This document shows positions 1 to 8,901 of a DNA stretch of 64,000 nt, piece after piece. The translations under genes and the position numbers were made by a program. The notes beneath the pieces are model-generated. The model saw only the letters and a list, made by a program, of their open reading frames with translations, searched no databases and was not told the DNA's origin. The stretch is taken from contig JAECUM010017436.1 of assembly GCA_016617855.1 (NCBI GenBank), forward strand, positions 1 through 64,000, written 5' to 3'. The number at the start of each line of letters is the position of its first letter. Within the stretch, counting starts at the first letter, position 1. Source of the DNA: Megalonaias nervosa. Lineage: Eukaryota; Mollusca; Bivalvia; Unionida; Unionidae.

Positions 1-104
1 ATATATTGTATGATTCATGAAATATTTACAGATGGTTTATGATCTCGATTTTGGACGGCACAACATATATTGTATGATTCATGAACGTGAATATATACAA
101 ATGG
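1..104. repeat. Imperfect tandem duplication, 64-bp period
   Basis: The block starting ATATATTGTATGATTCATGA at position 1 recurs at 65, followed in both copies by a similar AT-rich stretch ending in ATGG. It is a short local duplication in non-coding DNA. I see no gene in 1-1479 apart from the tRNA-like and foldback features listed separately. Confidence 0.7.
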
Positions 105-299
105 TGATGACGGGGGAATCTTGTCTACGTCCAACAGATTTTGTACACTCTCCCCCCCATACAAAACCCCGGGGAGTGTAAAAGGTACACCCACCACAAG
201 GGTGTATGGTAGCATAGTGTATTTTGTCTGTTGTGGATTTCGAGGAAATTCTCCGGGTTCCCTCAGTCGCCAAATGCAAGATAATATATCTTAAGCATT

Positions 300-382
300 T
301 TTTGAGACTCGAACACGCGAGAGTCTGCAGAACTTCGATCTACGTCCAACCGCGTTACCACTTCGGCCATCGCTCTCTTATC
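300..382 (-). repeat. tRNA-derived SINE head
   Basis: On the minus strand TGGCCGAAGTGG (369-358) resembles a pol III A box and GTGTTCGAGTCTC (316-304) a B box. The region between them resembles a tRNA with a long variable arm. The 3' side does not complement the putative acceptor strand GAGAGCG, so this is a SINE head or tRNA relic rather than a working tRNA gene. Confidence 0.5.
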
Positions 383-954
383 AATAATACAGTTAAATTT
401 AAGTATATAAAATATTTGCGCTATCTCACAGGACTTGTATTACTAATAGAATGTAGAACTGTGGCGTGAATTTACTTCAATTTTTCAAAATTAATAAAAT
501 AATCGCACATATGAGTTATCGTTCGTTAAGGTCAAAATACATGTGTTAGAACTAAAAATAACTCTACGTACTTGGTATATAAAACTGACGTGAATTTAAG
601 GTTATCAGAGTCAAAATATGCGTCAATATCCCTCTCTGTTACAAATTACTGATTCACTAACAGCGATACTTACAGAGAACAGATAGATCACTAAATAATT
701 AACGAAAAACGATATATACCGTGTCCGTACAGAGACTGAAATACCTCGATTATAGATAACATGTATTACAAGGGAGATAATCGTTTAATTTGCTCTACAG
801 AGAGACAGAGCAAAGTTATCGCGCTTCATTATGTAATCAATTACAGTGAAAAAAATAATTTTTATCCGTGTTTTTGAGAGAAAATGTATATAGAGACCTG
901 CCAAGGATTCTACAAGCTGTTACAAATGTTGTGATGATTTAAAATATTTAGATT

Positions 955-1365
955 CGCTGATTTTGTTCAAAAATCTCGTTTTTTGTTGGTTTTTTGCTCG
1001 AAAATCTCGTTTTTTGCATGAAAAGTACCTGAAAATCAACGAAAATTTGCTAGATTTTTAGAAACCGTGAGGGTCAAACCCCCAAGGTTTCTCTAAATGA
1101 TTTTCGTGTTTTTCAGCATTTTCTTCCCAAACATGTATAATTTTATCATTTTTTTGCTCGTTTTTTGATGATTACTCGCTGTTTTTTTGCTCGAAATATG
1201 TTATTTTTTCGTAAAAATGTAAAAAAACCACGAAAATCATTTAGAGAAACCCTGGGGGTTTGACCCTCACGAAATTAAAAATTTGACTAAAAAAACAAGC
1301 AAAAAACGAGCAAAAATGACTAAAAAAACAAGCAAAAATAACATAAAACAAGTAAATTTTCTCAG
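955..1365. repeat. Long foldback with 43-bp near-perfect inverted arms
   Basis: Arms 1066-1108 and 1229-1271 are reverse complements with one mismatch over 43 bp; the core contains GGGTCAAACCCCCA. The flanks (about 955-1065 and 1272-1365) are looser inverted copies built from CTCGTTTTTTG / CGAGCAAAAA words. The whole is a ~400-nt hairpin with a ~120-nt loop just beyond the 3' end of the A1 virion array. It could be a MITE-like foldback or a boundary structure of the viral element. Confidence 0.75.
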
Positions 1366-1479
1366 ATCTATAATATTTTCTGAATAATGCGCCGATTGCA
1401 AAAGAATTTATTCGCTAAACGAACAATGTTGGTGCGCTATCACATGTACTGTATAAGTACGACAACTGCAATATTTACT

Positions 1480-2969
1480 CTACGAGCGTATATACAAATT
1501 AATATTAAGATTATCTCCTCGTAGATCCAAAATGTTTCCTGTCTGGTCAGTAAGTTTGAAATTTATTCTCGACAATAATGGATTATGTACACGTAGATAA
1601 ACGGGGTTAATTGGTTCAGATACAATTAACCACCCGGGGGGGGCTTGAGGACTGAATGTATATAATATATAACCTTGCTTCGCAGTGCCACTGCTGTGGC
1701 TAGATTTCTCAAGGTCTACTTGATAGCTGCCATCAATTACATCACATACTAGATTGACTGCGATCGTTGATGTTATATTAACAATGCCTGGCGATATATG
1801 ACGGCCTCCACCGTATGGATCGTTGTTATGTTTAAGAATAACCGGCGGTGGGGGTGTTTTTATCCACGCTGCATATATTTTAGGGAAATATTCATCAATG
1901 ACATCGTTGAGTGTTTTCTTCATTTCAGCGTTATTTAAATCTGGTATTATAAATGTTTGTAAATCTTCTTCTGTTATTTTGTAATGATCAAGGAATAATT
2001 GCTTATGTTCTGGAGATGTATGAAGGTTTCCATCAAGTTTAGTCGCAACGTTTATAATACTTCGATTGGCGATGTATAAATCAAATAGGATCCTATTTAA
2101 ATGTTTTATTGACACGATTATCTGATTTTTTACATCATCGTTATAATGTTGAGATAATGAAATAAATAAATTTCTTAAATCATTAAGTGTTTTATCGTAT
2201 TCAGGCTTAAGACGATTTAAAAATCTTTTAAAAAATTCTTCATCAACAATATCTCTATAAATCTGCGTCCTGGTGTCTACGATGATAGCATTAAATGTTG
2301 ATCTAGTTATCTTAGGGGTCCTTCGACCGTCGAAATCAGTAAAGTAATATCTATCGTTGCTTGGATCAGATTCAAAATTTATACAAAGCCATGGATTTTT
2401 ATTTCGATATTCTGGATATTTAATGAATTTTTTTCCGTTGTGAGAAATTCATTTTTGGTTGGTTCTGGAATTCCATTTGATTTTTGGTCTGGAGGAACAT
2501 CAGGCCATCCTAACACTGATCTGATGGAACTTTGATGGATGTCTACGAGATAATCAGGGGAATTTATTTCAATAGCCGCTGATAATGTTGGTTCGTAAAC
2601 AGTAATCGCTATTTTTGATTCTTTTCCTGTAATGGATTTAATTCTGCGTTGAAATTCATTGTTGATCTGTTCTATCTGATAACTGCCAGTTGGAATACTA
2701 ACTACTTGCCAATCAGGAGTTCCATCAGGTTTATTCTTATTTGCAAATACTAATGAATTATTTGGCTGTAGTCCACCAAATGGTTTTGATCTAATAGTAG
2801 GCCAGCTATGATAAACTCGCAATTGCGCTAATGCTATTTCCTTTGCAGGAATTGCGGTTGGAAAGTTAATGCTAAATTCAGGATTGGTCGAACTTACTGA
2901 TATCATAGTAGTTTTTGACGGCGTTGTATTAGCGACGATCTGCTGTAATAATTCTCTCGACTCAGACAT
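1480..2969 (-). CDS. Second capsid-like virion protein (A1), two frames
   Basis: This encodes a virion-type protein of Polinton/adintovirus-like elements in two frames. Frame one (2969 to 2379) carries the conserved block IPAKEIALAQLRVY and the motif IPTGSYQIEQINNEF. Frame two runs from before 2427 to 1480. It contains GGGRHISPGIVNI, DGSYQVDL and a C-terminus with LTDQTGNILDLRG, a signature I associate with these virus families. The two frames join by a -1 shift within an A7 run; in register the site is A AAA AAT at 2433-2427. Joined length would be about 496 aa, but whether the join is programmed, a deletion or an assembly error is open. Two homologues lie at 9955-11420 and 29166-29991. It is the last gene of the A1 array, 18 bp after the membrane protein. 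A penton or minor capsid role is inferred from synteny only. Confidence 0.65.
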
Positions 2970-2987
2970 TATTGTTATTGTTATTAT

Positions 2988-3484
2988 TTAATTCTCCATT
3001 TTTTCGCTTTGGTTATTGTCACTAGCGATTATGAATGCTTCATCGTAGGTTTTCATTATCGTTGCGAACTCTTCATCAGATATTTTACCATCACTAAGAT
3101 ACAAGGAAATATATGAAGCTAATTTAGAGTAGGCGACTGTTGCTGTGTGTAATTTTATTATGTACTCGTGCAATTTATTATTTGTACATGTAGTTATCTT
3201 CTTAGCGATAATACTGAAAATACCTCCGCATGTTGTTGCCGTTGAAACGACGATTGTTACAACTGCAGGCGCTGTCATTGTTATCGTTGATAATAATAAT
3301 CCGGATCCAGCAACAACAGCGGAAACTGAGTAAACGATTATATCAATGACAACCATACGTCTGCGATATTTTTTACTTTTACTGTATAATCGTCGATGAT
3401 ATTTTTTAGTTTGGTTTGACACTCACATACTTGAGCGTATCTGTGACGTTGAACGTCGATAATTGACTCAGTCACTTGATTCAT
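2988..3484 (-). CDS. Two-helix membrane protein (A1), -1 frame join
   Basis: The start is ATG at 3484. A 48-residue frame ends at TAA 3340-3338, while the -1 frame (open from about 3422) continues to 2988. It encodes two long hydrophobic stretches separated by a few residues (around IIVYSVSAVVAGSGLLL and APAVVTIVVSTATT), then a charged tail with DGKISDEEFATIMK. It is probably a virion or assembly membrane protein; no named family is recognised. The overlap holds A AAA AAT at 3374-3368 in the correct register for -1 slippage. The homologue at 9430-9922 shows the same two-frame layout at the same place. It lies between fibre and second capsid genes with 28- and 18-bp gaps, implying co-transcription or a compact viral layout. 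Confidence 0.55.
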
Positions 3485-3512
3485 TATACTAACAACGTCA
3501 TTTAATTAAGAT

Positions 3513-4571
3513 TCAGCTACGAATTCTAGGCACCACCAGTAACGTCTCGGAGGTATTTCCGTTGATGTTAACATAAAGATTTTCTTTGATGTTCTTGGTT
3601 AACATCACCAATAGATGATTATGATATACATTCGGTGATAACGAAGTTGCCGCAGTAATTTCCGAACCGTACAAGGATAGCCTGTATAACCCAGTTACTT
3701 CTGCGGTATGTTCGAGAGTGTTATTTTGCGGCGTCCATGTTGTTGATCTTGATGCTACTGTGTACACGATATTGACGATCTGATTGTGAGGAATTTTAAT
3801 CAGATTAGTTTTTTGAACAATATTAGGTATTCCACTAACAATATCATTGAGTTTCATGTTAACGTCGGCTAGTTTTATGTCAACGATTGGTGGATCACCA
3901 AAAAATTCATGTACAGATTTGTTTATGTTTCTACGAAAATTTAAAAACGTTTGTACATGTCTAGTAAAAGTACCATTGAGTGTGGTCATTTCGTCATTGA
4001 TTGTTTTTAGCGAAGTTGTCGTAGGAATGTTGCTATCGTCTACATATTTCTTCGTTGCAGCGTCAAAATCAGATTCTGGTGTTCTAAGATTATTAATACC
4101 ATTATTATTCATGTTGAGAAATGCACGCATTATACCACCGTTGACTAACACATACTTAGATTCTTGATCGTCGACATATTTTTTTGTTGCGGCGTCTGTA
4201 TCTACGGTTGGATTTCCAAGGTCTATAATTTTATTTCGATTCATGATAATGGAACCCGTGAATGAATCACCAGCTCGCTCGATAAAATCGTTAAGTGACT
4301 TACCAAAATCTTGTATTTTACCTTGATCGGAGAAAATAACGATATTATCAACCACTGCGGTAGGAATTCGTATGAGTACATCTGGTAGTTGTATGTTACT
4401 CGTTTTTAATCGTCCTTGTTTATCCTGGAAAACAACGACTTCATTTTGATCCACACTTGTAATATTTAATAAATCATCAATTTCATTTCTGAGCTGATCA
4501 ATAGTTGCTTATTTAGATAAATCGACGCTCTGTTGAGCTTTGCGAGAAGATCTTATGTAAATATCTACCAT
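3513..4571 (-). CDS. Fibre-like protein with phage tail-fibre repeats (A1), one internal stop
   Basis: ATG at 4571 lies 8 bp after the protease stop. The frame is open to 3513 (352 codons) except for one TAA at 4511-4509 (codon 21). If translation starts downstream of that stop there is no nearby ATG; GTG at 4454 opens a 313-codon frame. Around residues 115-135 and 159-179 two copies of the motif DAATKKYVDD preceded by NL.(N/T)P occur. This is the repeat typical of trimeric phage tail fibres. The C-terminal part looks like a beta-rich knob (IVNIVYTVASRSTTW, GLYRLSLYG). I infer a host-attachment fibre. A partial paralogue begins mid-gene at 8899. The single nonsense codon marks an endogenous, possibly recently disabled copy. 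Confidence 0.65.
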
Positions 4572-4579
4572 TATATTTA

Positions 4580-4990
4580 TCAATGTCTGTTTAAATGTGA
4601 TAATGTGCTATATTCATGCTCGACTTTATGAGGTGGTTTTGTTGATTTTGATATAGCATCAAGTACATTAAGTAATTCACGACCACATATTGGTGGATCA
4701 GCTAGTGTTTGTGTTGGTAACGTTGAATACCAAATTGGAGCAATATTATTGCTGACATAATGAAGAAATTCCTTAGGTGGCGCTAATCCATATGAATCGA
4801 AATAAATAATTCCACGTGGATCAATTGCATATCCAACCCAATGGGTAACTGGTCCAGAGTTTTTATCGAGATTAATAATACCAGTTTCTAAATCGCTAGC
4901 GATTTTAGGTAATTGATCGCGCATAAAAACACCTCTGAAGTTTTTTATTTTTAGTTTTTTAGCAGCGTTGAGTAAATCAAAATTGGACAT
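4580..4990 (-). CDS. PRO: Adenain-like cysteine protease (A1)
   Basis: This intact 136-aa frame matches the adenovirus/Polinton maturation protease family. His50 lies in the motif THWVGY, followed by the acidic residue Asp65 in YFDSYGLAPP. The oxyanion glutamine is probably Gln94 in PTQT and the nucleophile Cys102 in ICGREL. The spacing His to acid to Cys fits the family, although the protein is shorter than adenovirus proteases. These enzymes cleave capsid and core precursors inside the assembling virion. It sits 8 bp from each neighbour, between the pX-like protein and the fibre, and all catalytic residues appear present. No second copy is visible in element A2 or B. Confidence 0.85.
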   Translation of the reverse strand: MSNFDLLNAAKKLKIKNFRGVFMRDQLPKIASDLETGIINLDKNSGPVTHWVGYAIDPRGIIYFDSYGLAPPKEFLHYVSNNIAPIWYSTLPTQTLADPPICGRELLNVLDAISKSTKPPHKVEHEYSTLSHLNRH

Positions 4991-4998
4991 AGGCGATA

Positions 4999-5466
4999 TC
5001 AGTAAACTGTCCCGGGAAGTCTTAGACCTTTCCGTAAGAATACGGGGTCCCTGGTAATCTTAGACCTCTTCCCTTTTTTTTTGGATGTTCTTCTTATTCC
5101 CTGTCCGGTTGCTTTCTTTAATGCCATTCCAGCAGCGGTTCCAACAGCGCCTAATGCAGCTGCTTTTGCAACAGCTGGGGCTGCAGCTGCTATTAATGCT
5201 GGTATAGCTGCGAGAAGTGGAAATAAACCACCCGTCTTAGCGATGTCTTTGATGGCGCCCGCAGAAAGATTAAGTTTTACACCTTTATTTGATTTTTTGG
5301 CTTCATTGAAGTTTCTGAATTGACGCTCGGTCAACGATAATTTATTTGAACCGCTCATCTGTTCTCGCTTTAGCGATATTTTTATTCCACAGTTATTTTT
5401 TGATGCTGATTGTAGCCTTTTAATCTGACCAGGAGTCAGGGTAACACTAGCGTGATGATATGACAT
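4999..5466 (-). CDS. pX/pVI-like Ala-rich, basic virion protein (A1)
   Basis: This intact 155-aa frame starts at ATG 5466, 44 bp after the capsid stop. The N-terminal 70 residues are polar and basic. Residues ~80-115 form an Ala-rich hydrophobic segment (GLFPLLAAIPALIAAAAP) followed by a Gly-rich turn and the cluster RRTSKKKGKR at ~125-135. This arrangement resembles the small membrane-active or DNA-condensing proteins (adenovirus pVI/pX type) of adintoviruses and Polintons. Such proteins are usually substrates of the neighbouring protease. The small-residue motif KATGQGIR could be a cleavage or linker site, but that is conjecture. Function is inferred from composition and position. Confidence 0.6.
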   Translation of the reverse strand: MSYHHASVTLTPGQIKRLQSASKNNCGIKISLKREQMSGSNKLSLTERQFRNFNEAKKSNKGVKLNLSAGAIKDIAKTGGLFPLLAAIPALIAAAAPAVAKAAALGAVGTAAGMALKKATGQGIRRTSKKKGKRSKITRDPVFLRKGLRLPGTVY

Positions 5467-5510
5467 TATAATTATTATCCTGATTTTAAATCAGGTGATC
5501 TAATTACGTG

Positions 5511-6893
5511 TTACATATTTTCTACTGGGGCATCAACGACTCTCATTCGTCCACCAACACCTTCAAGTAACATCGTCTTATCGCTGAGTATAACGGCTAT
5601 TACTCTATAATCAGCAATAACTCCTCGGTTTACGCGAGCTCGAAAGATTATGTCAACGACTGATTGTTTGGTTAAATCTAAATGTTCCAGCGAAAAGTAA
5701 TAAATCGGATATAATGTTGTAAAATCTAGCTGTGATATTTGTAAACCAGGATCAATGTTCTGATCACGTCCCGTAAACGACATAAGACGATGATATGCAC
5801 GTGCTACATGATTATTTTCAAAATTTAGCAATATTTCTTCAAAAGGTTCTTGATGTCCATTTATCCTTAATGAAACTTCAGAAACACCAAGTTTATCAAA
5901 TATCATAATACTACGCGTTTGATTATCTACTCGTGTAGCATCTTGTAATGCGATAAATATGTGTCTTGGTGCAGAAACACCCTGCTGAGAAGCTATTTGC
6001 CATGTAAATAAACCATTAATGTTACTTTGAAAAGCATCTGTGGTCACTGTCAACCATGACAACGTTGATTTACCGCCTTGACTCATAAAAGATAGCAACC
6101 GGTCTTCTTCAGGTATTGACGGAGTTATCACTGGCATCCACAATGAAAGCTTTTTTAGTACTACTTTACCAGGATCACCAATGGGTCGCCATAATGCATC
6201 ATCGTCAGTGCCTTTTCGAAATAGTACAACCGTATGTTTGGCTCCAAAAATAACCTTTCTGACATTTCTACAGAATCCAAAGATATGTGACAGTGGAATC
6301 GCACATGAAAACTCTCTTCTGTTACCTTTCAACATTGATCGACGTGCTGTAAATCCTAAATTAAATTCTTGATTAACACTTTGCAATAACGAAAATTCAG
6401 CAGCAGGCCGTACTATCATTCCCACTGGTTGTGGATCGGATGCAGTATCCTGTGGCGTTTGTACTAAATTATACTGTCTGTTATCAGGGTGGTCAGAAGT
6501 ATCCTTTGCAAACATCATTGATGGACCAGCAGATCTTGAATAATCGTCGCTGTATCTCGCAAGACCAAGTATTGTTGTAGCAACGTCAACGTTTTTCTGA
6601 ATTGATTCAATATTTTTTCCGTCAATCATGTACGTAGCGCTATCAAATAACGCCATAATACCATTATTAACAAAACCAACCCTAACATTATCTCCATATA
6701 CTACTGGTGCTGCAGGAGCAGCGTTATTTAAAATTTCACCTTCTACTTCAATAAATGCCTCAGCGGGTAGAAAATATCTGCTTGTATCCTGAACTTATAG
6801 TTCAACCTTTCCACGCTGATCTGGAACTCGTGCGTCGTAAGAATAATATTGATAATCACGCACAGATTCATCCTTGAGTACTGGTGCATCCAT
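5511..6893 (-). CDS. MCP: Candidate major capsid protein (A1), one internal stop
   Basis: The frame runs from ATG 6893 to 5511 (460 codons) and is broken only by TAA at 6797-6795. Downstream of the stop an ATG at 6656 opens 381 codons. Conserved-looking blocks are RYFLPAEAFIEVEGEI, NNGIMALFDSATYMIDGK, the Phe/Cys-rich IPLSHIFGFCRNVRKVIFG, and a C-terminal beta-rich half with SFTWQIA-like strands and VVDIIFRARVN. The pattern matches a protein recurrent in invertebrate virus-like elements that I take to be the jelly-roll major capsid; the fold itself is not provable by eye. The N-terminus SDPAFDMDAPV has a homologue in B at 30464 (VFDPAFPIGEP), so a start slightly upstream of 6893 is possible. 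It is the largest gene at the centre of the virion array. Confidence 0.6.
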
Positions 6894-6995
6894 GTCGAAC
6901 GCTGGATCAGATATACGTTTGAACACCTTTATTATAACTATTATCGTCTAAAACGAAGACCACTTCGGGAAGTGAGACCACTTCCTGCTATCAGA

Positions 6996-7415
6996 CTAGC
7001 GGTTATATTTTTTTTCTTTTTCTGATAATGGTACATCAGCCAACTCTGCTAGTTTTTGATTAGCAGCTTGATTTATTATTTTACTAATATTTGCAGGCAT
7101 TACTTCAGTGCTAGGTAATTTTACAGGTTGAGGTCGGACCGCAGGTCTGCGTATTAATCGTGTTAGTCTATCTTTGATTACTGAGAATGCTTTACCAGCA
7201 ATATTGCCAACAGCACCAATACCTTTTTCACGAACAACATCAATAGCTTTCATTCCCAGTTGCTTTGCAATCGGTATTGCTTTTGGGGCTATCCTTCTAA
7301 ACAGACCCTGAACAATATCGCCTAGTCCATCTCTGTAGGTTGTTTTGTATACTGGCAATCGTGAATTTATTACCCTGACCATGGTTGGTCCACGCTGAGT
7401 ACTATGTACGATCAT
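6996..7415 (-). CDS. Small basic amphipathic virion protein (A1)
   Basis: This intact 139-aa frame has a positively charged N-terminus and the block GLGDIVQGLFRRIAPKAIPI followed by an amphipathic stretch (GIGAVGNIAGKAF). It ends in a Pro/Arg-rich linker and a terminal helix (NISKIINQAANQKLAELA). The opening GLGD(I/V) with Arg/Lys-rich amphipathic helices is typical of adeno-/adintovirus-like minor core or membrane-lytic proteins, but I do not recognise a named family. The homologue in element B (30015-30441) preserves RVVNARKPV and SKIINEAAQQR, showing that both ends of the protein are conserved. Gaps are 44 bp to the upstream gene and ~100 bp to the capsid gene. Confidence 0.65.
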   Translation of the reverse strand: MIVHSTQRGPTMVRVINSRLPVYKTTYRDGLGDIVQGLFRRIAPKAIPIAKQLGMKAIDVVREKGIGAVGNIAGKAFSVIKDRLTRLIRRPAVRPQPVKLPSTEVMPANISKIINQAANQKLAELADVPLSEKEKKYNR

Positions 7416-7459
7416 TTTATTATAGTAGCTGTATTTAATTACATACTCAATCCAGTGAC

Positions 7460-8599
7460 TTAGTCACTATGGTAGTCATCGGCGATTTCATTAATGAGGG
7501 ACCGATATACATTAATATCCATAATTCCACCTGTAAATAATCGTTTATAAATATCAGCTGCTTCATTAATGATTTCTGGGGAATTATTACCAGCTCGTTT
7601 TCCTCCAATGAGGATTTCTAGTCGATCAACATCAGCAAGAACGTTATTGGGGCAAGTAATAAGGCCACTCCCTAAACCACTTCCAGTTGCGCCAGGAACA
7701 TCATAATATTCTTCTTCCTCACCAGTTTCTTCTTTTGGTTTCGGTGATACTGGATAATCACTTCGTGATTGCTCAAATGGTTTTGGTTTTTTTTCTTGTT
7801 TTTTTCCTTGTTTTTTTCCTTGTTTTTGTTGTTGTTGTTTTTGTTGTTGTTGTTGTTGATTTTGTTGTTGTTGGTGGTGGTGGTGGTGGTGGTGGTGTTG
7901 TTGTATTAATTGTTGTTGTCGTTCTGGCGACATTTGTATATATAAAACATAACTATCTATTGCATTAATATATTCTATATATCTTGGATCATCATTTCTG
8001 GCCTGATCAACTTTGTAATGTGTACGAAATATCCATTTGTGCCAATTATCACTACTTACAGCTTTATCAGCATATTCAGGTTTTAAAAACCGTCCTCGAT
8101 CATTATAGCTTTTCACAGCAATCTCAGCTAATTCTCCTACATTTTTAGCCCCTGTAATACTAATAATAGCATCTTCGGTAAATTTGTCACTTATATCAGT
8201 TCTTTCTCTTGTTTGTTCTTCTAGTTTTTCTGGTTCTTGTGTACGATCCTTTATATCACCTATTTCACCACGAACTTGTTCAATACCTTCAAGTATTTCT
8301 CGCATTGGCTGAGCAGCAGCTATTTCACCTGGAAGCTCCCGTAAAATCCTTTTTGTTTTCTTAGTTCGCTCTGCTATTTTTCCAGTTGCTTCAGCGGTTT
8401 TCTCTAACGTAGGAAGAAGACTTTTAGTTGTTTCTGTAATAGGTTTAAATAACTGTTTTGTATCCTCTTCAAATTCAACTTGAGATTCCTGACGTGATTG
8501 TAGTTGTTGCTTGACTAAATCACGGACGGGTAAATATTTTTTGATTGCCTGTAATCGTTCTCGAACTAATCTAGCTGAATGTGGTTCTCCAATATTCAT
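7460..8599 (-). CDS. Coiled-coil protein with His8 and Gln-rich tract (A1)
   Basis: This intact 379-aa frame is the first gene of the A1 array. Residues ~15-130 are heptad-like and charged (coiled coil), ~150-220 look globular, and 235-242 are eight histidines. The latter are followed by a Gln tract and QGKK repeats to ~271, then an acidic segment with EEEEYYDVPG. The C-terminal domain contains RLEILIGGKRAGNNSPEI, a motif shared with homologues in other virus-like elements, and MDINVYRSLINE. The element-B homologue (27683-29130) keeps the N-terminal coil, GSGLGGL and HLMDIIIYR, but not the His/Gln tract. A scaffold or minor capsid role is a guess. The start is fixed by ATG 8599; the ~300 bp upstream reach a terminal-repeat-like motif. 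Confidence 0.65.
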   Translation of the reverse strand: MNIGEPHSARLVRERLQAIKKYLPVRDLVKQQLQSRQESQVEFEEDTKQLFKPITETTKSLLPTLEKTAEATGKIAERTKKTKRILRELPGEIAAAQPMREILEGIEQVRGEIGDIKDRTQEPEKLEEQTRERTDISDKFTEDAIISITGAKNVGELAEIAVKSYNDRGRFLKPEYADKAVSSDNWHKWIFRTHYKVDQARNDDPRYIEYINAIDSYVLYIQMSPERQQQLIQQHHHHHHHHQQQQNQQQQQQKQQQQKQGKKQGKKQEKKPKPFEQSRSDYPVSPKPKEETGEEEEYYDVPGATGSGLGSGLITCPNNVLADVDRLEILIGGKRAGNNSPEIINEAADIYKRLFTGGIMDINVYRSLINEIADDYHSD

Positions 8600-8634
8600 T
8601 TATTAATAATATTTATACTGGTTGTTTAATTTAT

Positions 8635-8652
8635 AGCAGCAGAGAGGGTGAA
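8635..8652 (+). repeat. Terminal-repeat-like motif, copy 1
   Basis: AGCAGCAGAGAGGGTGAA. Its exact reverse complement lies at 8884-8901 and a 16/18 match to that complement at 19054-19071. It begins AG, as Polinton ends do. It lies 36 bp upstream of the first A1 gene, so it may be a subterminal element of A1 rather than an end. Confidence 0.7.
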
Positions 8653-8883
8653 TGACCAATACTGAGTGACCAACGCGTAAATGAAATAGCATAAAAATTT
8701 GAAAAAAAAATACGTCAGCGATTGATAACAAAACTGAGCTAACCCAAACGATTTATTATCCGTTCTCAACCGTATGGAAATAGTCTCGGTTAGAGGCTTT
8801 GGTTTAGCGTCATTGACCTTTTTTTTTAGCCTTCGTAGGAACCTTTATTTTTGTAAAATAAGGTCTCTACACAAATTAGTCTG
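8653..8883. promoter_or_regulatory. Inter-repeat region upstream of the A1 array
   Basis: This AT-rich, non-coding stretch lies between two inverted 18-bp motifs. It holds homopolymer tracts (A9, T9) and no long open frame. As it sits upstream of the first A1 gene and next to an element end, it plausibly contains the promoter of the virion array and subterminal sequence. No specific promoter element is provable. Confidence 0.35.
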
Positions 8884-8901
8884 TTCACCCTCTCTGCTGC
8901 T
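8884..8901 (-). repeat. Terminal-repeat-like motif, copy 2; right end of A1
   Basis: TTCACCCTCTCTGCTGCT, the exact inverse of 8635-8652. Homology of the plus-strand fibre paralogue starts immediately at this point (GCTGCAACGAAG), in the middle of that gene. This is what an A1 end integrated into, or fused with, another copy's fibre gene would look like. Confidence 0.65.

Noticed and set aside
300..382. Functional tRNA gene
   Set aside because: Acceptor stem cannot pair and the anticodon arm is unclear; better as a SINE head.
5081..5323. Plus-strand Ala-rich frame
   Set aside because: Antisense shadow of the pX-like gene's Ala-rich segment.
7687..7968. Plus-strand frame rich in Val/Gly opposite the A1 coiled-coil gene
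   Set aside because: It is the antisense of the His/Gln tract and has no independent features.
8635..8901. A separate 267-bp MITE bounded by the 18-bp motifs
   Set aside because: Possible, but the third copy of the motif at 19054 and the match of 8899 to the homology breakpoint favour viral termini. Not fully excluded.
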